A DNA stretch of 18,309 nt, taken from assembly GCF_051961495.1 (NCBI RefSeq), contig NZ_JBQCDF010000221.1, positions 1 through 18,309 of the forward strand, given 5' to 3'. The notes under the pieces are model-generated. The model saw nothing but the letters and a program-made list of their open reading frames with translations, did not search any database and had not been told where the DNA came from. Every line of letters begins with the position of its first letter. Position 1 is the stretch's first letter. Positions 16,770 through 18,309 of the stretch are shown in pieces. This stretch comes from Cytophaga sp051961495 (lineage in GTDB: Bacteria > Bacteroidota > Bacteroidia > Cytophagales > Cytophagaceae). The translations under genes were made by a program, and so were the position numbers.

Positions 16770-17897
16770 ATGAATATAAAACGAATAAAGAAACCCATGC
16801 TTATTACCTTACTGATTATTGCTGTAGCAGCAATAGGTATTTATATATTTCTTCAATCAGCTCCCTTTGGAAGCTCCCCATCTAATGCACGCTTAGAACG
16901 AATCAAAAAATCTCCGAATTATAAAGACGGCGTATTTCAGAATCTTTCCCCTACACCAGTGATGGCAGATGATGCATCTTATGTAGATATGATCAGAAAG
17001 CAGTTCTCCGGCGATTCGGCCCGCGAACCGGACAAACCCATACCCGGTATAAAAAGAGATTTGTCTGTCATTATCTCTGAAAAACCAGTAATTACCTGGT
17101 TTGGCCATTCAACTTATTTAATTCAGACCGGTGGAAAAAATATTTTAATTGATCCGGTTTTCAGCGTGAGTACTTCGCCGGTACAATTTGTAGGGAATAA
17201 AAAATACCAGGGCACGGAAATATATTCTCCGGCAGATTTTCCGCTGATTGATTATTTGATTCTTTCCCATGACCATTATGATCATCTGGATTATCAGACA
17301 ACACTTGATATGAAATCAAAAGTACGTTCTTATTATATGCCTTTGGGTGTTGGTTCACATCTGGAATCCTGGGGAATTGATACGACTAAATTAACCGAGC
17401 TTGACTGGTGGCAGGAGACCAATCTGGGTGATGGTTATAAACTGGTATGCCTGCCTGCCCGTCATTTCTCCGGCCGCAGTATAACAGACCGTGGTAAGAC
17501 TTTGTGGGCATCATACTTATTGATTACTCCTACTCATAAAATTTATATCGGCGGTGATTCCGGTTATGATACGCACTTTAAACAGATCGCAGAAAAATAT
17601 GGACCGGTCGATATTGCCTTTCTTGAATCCGGGCAATACAATGCTTACTGGCCGTATATTCATATGATGCCGGAGGAAACCGTGCAGGCAAGCAAAGATC
17701 TGCAGGCAAAAGTATTACTGCCGGTACATTGGGGTAAGTATACATTGGCTTTGCATCCGTGGGATGAACCGGTTAACCGTTTGACACGTGAAGCGGCTAA
17801 ACAGCAGGTAACAGTTACTACACCTATGATTGGCGAACCGGTGATATTGGATAGTATATTGCCTGCCGGTAAATGGTGGCTGGATCAGAAGAAATAA
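16770..17897 (+). CDS. Membrane-anchored MBL-fold metal-dependent hydrolase (NAPE-PLD/UlaG-like)
   Basis: A 375-residue metallo-beta-lactamase-fold hydrolase. A basic N-terminus and a hydrophobic helix (about 10-29) act as a membrane anchor or uncleaved signal. The enzyme domain follows: FGHSTYLIQ (111-119), the metal motif HDHYDH (167-172), H232 in PARHFSG, D263 in GGDSGYD and H320 in PVHWGKY, so all expected ligands of a two-metal site are present. The pattern GHSTYLI with GGDSGYD and HWGKY resembles the NAPE-PLD-like/UlaG-like branch, so a phosphodiester or lipid-type substrate is possible but unproven. The start is placed at this ATG because a TTG 24 bases upstream falls within the promoter. 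The gene is divergent from the NagB fusion and ends at a palindromic terminator shared with the helicase. Confidence 0.9.
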   Translation: MNIKRIKKPMLITLLIIAVAAIGIYIFLQSAPFGSSPSNARLERIKKSPNYKDGVFQNLSPTPVMADDASYVDMIRKQFSGDSAREPDKPIPGIKRDLSVIISEKPVITWFGHSTYLIQTGGKNILIDPVFSVSTSPVQFVGNKKYQGTEIYSPADFPLIDYLILSHDHYDHLDYQTTLDMKSKVRSYYMPLGVGSHLESWGIDTTKLTELDWWQETNLGDGYKLVCLPARHFSGRSITDRGKTLWASYLLITPTHKIYIGGDSGYDTHFKQIAEKYGPVDIAFLESGQYNAYWPYIHMMPEETVQASKDLQAKVLLPVHWGKYTLALHPWDEPVNRLTREAAKQQVTVTTPMIGEPVILDSILPAGKWWLDQKK

Positions 17898-17916
17898 GCC
17901 TCTTAAAATAACGTAA

Positions 17917-17962
17917 AAAAAATATCCCGATCCCGATAGCTATCGGGATCGGGATATTTTTT
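17917..17962. terminator. 46-base perfect palindrome, bidirectional terminator
   Basis: Both 23-base arms are fully complementary with the centre at 17939/17940 and no spacer. Each arm holds two tandem copies of CCCGAT (or ATCGGG) and ends in an A/T run. The hairpin would be followed by T runs on both strands, so it can terminate the MBL-fold gene from the left and the helicase gene from the right. The helicase stop codon (17961-17963) overlaps the last two bases of the palindrome. Confidence 0.9.
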
Positions 17963-18309
17963 ATTGTGGTGCATTTCCTTTTTTTATAATGGTATGCTTT
18001 ACATGTTCTTTCTTTTGATGATTCTCTTTTACATTCGCATGTGGCTTTGAATGTTGGGAGTTTCCTTTTTTCTTTTTGTTGTTATTGAAAGCCTTGTTAT
18101 ACTTTGGCTTTTTCTCCGGTTCATAGGCAGGGCCTTCGCCTATTTCAACCGGTATGGTTAATTTGGGGATTTCTCTTCCGATCAGGTTTTCGATCTGCAG
18201 AAACTTATACTGGTCAGCATCACTGATGAATGTAATCGCGGTACCTGTTGTGGCAGCCCTTGCCGTACGGCCAATGCGGTGAATATAATTTTCAGCGTCC
18301 CCGGGAACT
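17961..18309 (-). CDS. DEAD-box RNA helicase, C-terminal part (start lies beyond the window)
   Basis: The 115 visible residues are the C-terminal end of a DEAD-box ATP-dependent RNA helicase, probably RhlE-like. The read begins VPGDAENYIHRIGRTARA, which is motif VI (HRIGRTxRA) with its ATP-contacting arginines, followed by GTAITFISDADQ, the usual last strand of helicase domain 2. The domain gives way to a tail of about 60 residues rich in K, N and H (KKPKYNKAFNNNKKKKG, then EKH-rich segments to GNAPQ). Such basic tails are common in these helicases and help bind RNA. The reading frame starts at base 18308 and ends in TAA at 17961-17963. The gene enters from the right edge, so its start and upper domain are not seen. 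Role in ribosome assembly or mRNA turnover is inferred from the family. Confidence 0.88.
   Translation of the reverse strand, partial: VPGDAENYIHRIGRTARAATTGTAITFISDADQYKFLQIENLIGREIPKLTIPVEIGEGPAYEPEKKPKYNKAFNNNKKKKGNSQHSKPHANVKENHQKKEHVKHTIIKKGNAPQ

Overview
The window looks like a chromosomal piece of a member of the Bacteroidota, most likely a Cytophaga-type cellulose degrader (the gene set resembles Cytophaga hutchinsonii; this is inference from gene content, not a database match). The pointers are a giant secreted family 9 cellulase with a type A C-terminal sorting domain of the type IX secretion system (T9SS), a large gliding-associated protein with a type B (CHU_C) sorting domain, a PorP/SprF gene directly behind it, a NagB/PIG-L fusion enzyme of the kind found in Bacteroidota, a TAnnTTTG-type promoter element, general lack of Shine-Dalgarno sequences, and a moderately low GC content.

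Layout. Bases 44-6691 (+) encode a 2215-residue secreted GH9 endoglucanase-like protein. It has an N-terminal catalytic domain, three Ig-like modules, one domain I do not recognise, thirteen tandem Big_2-like Ig repeats, a Hydin-like module and a type A T9SS sorting signal. It ends in a clear terminator. A 333-base non-coding gap with several small hairpins follows. Then comes a tightly coupled three-gene unit (7025-12044, +): a 1231-residue multi-Ig T9SS type B protein, a small lysine-rich lipoprotein, and a PorP/SprF-type outer-membrane protein. Each stop codon overlaps the next start by one base, so the three are probably made together, with the PorP/SprF protein serving export or anchoring of the large one.

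From 12117 to 16529 everything is on the minus strand. In transcription order the genes are a NagB-PIG-L fusion (amino-sugar metabolism), a YwbE-family small protein, a Dabb-family small protein with its own terminator, a glucose-1-dehydrogenase-like SDR, and a pirin. These are ordinary housekeeping or accessory metabolic genes.

The 240-base divergent gap at 16530-16769 carries an imperfect inverted repeat built of TCAGTAGTCAGT-like units and a good Bacteroidota promoter. This promoter drives a membrane-anchored metallo-beta-lactamase-fold hydrolase (16770-17897, +). A 46-base perfect palindrome acts as a shared terminator between that gene and the C-terminal end of a DEAD-box RNA helicase that enters from the right edge (17961-18309, -).

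I see no CRISPR array, tRNA, rRNA, transposase or prophage gene. The parts most worth a second look are the GH9 protein's repeat array and unassigned domain, the small lipoprotein in the T9SS unit, and the substituted catalytic motif in the NagB half of the fusion enzyme.
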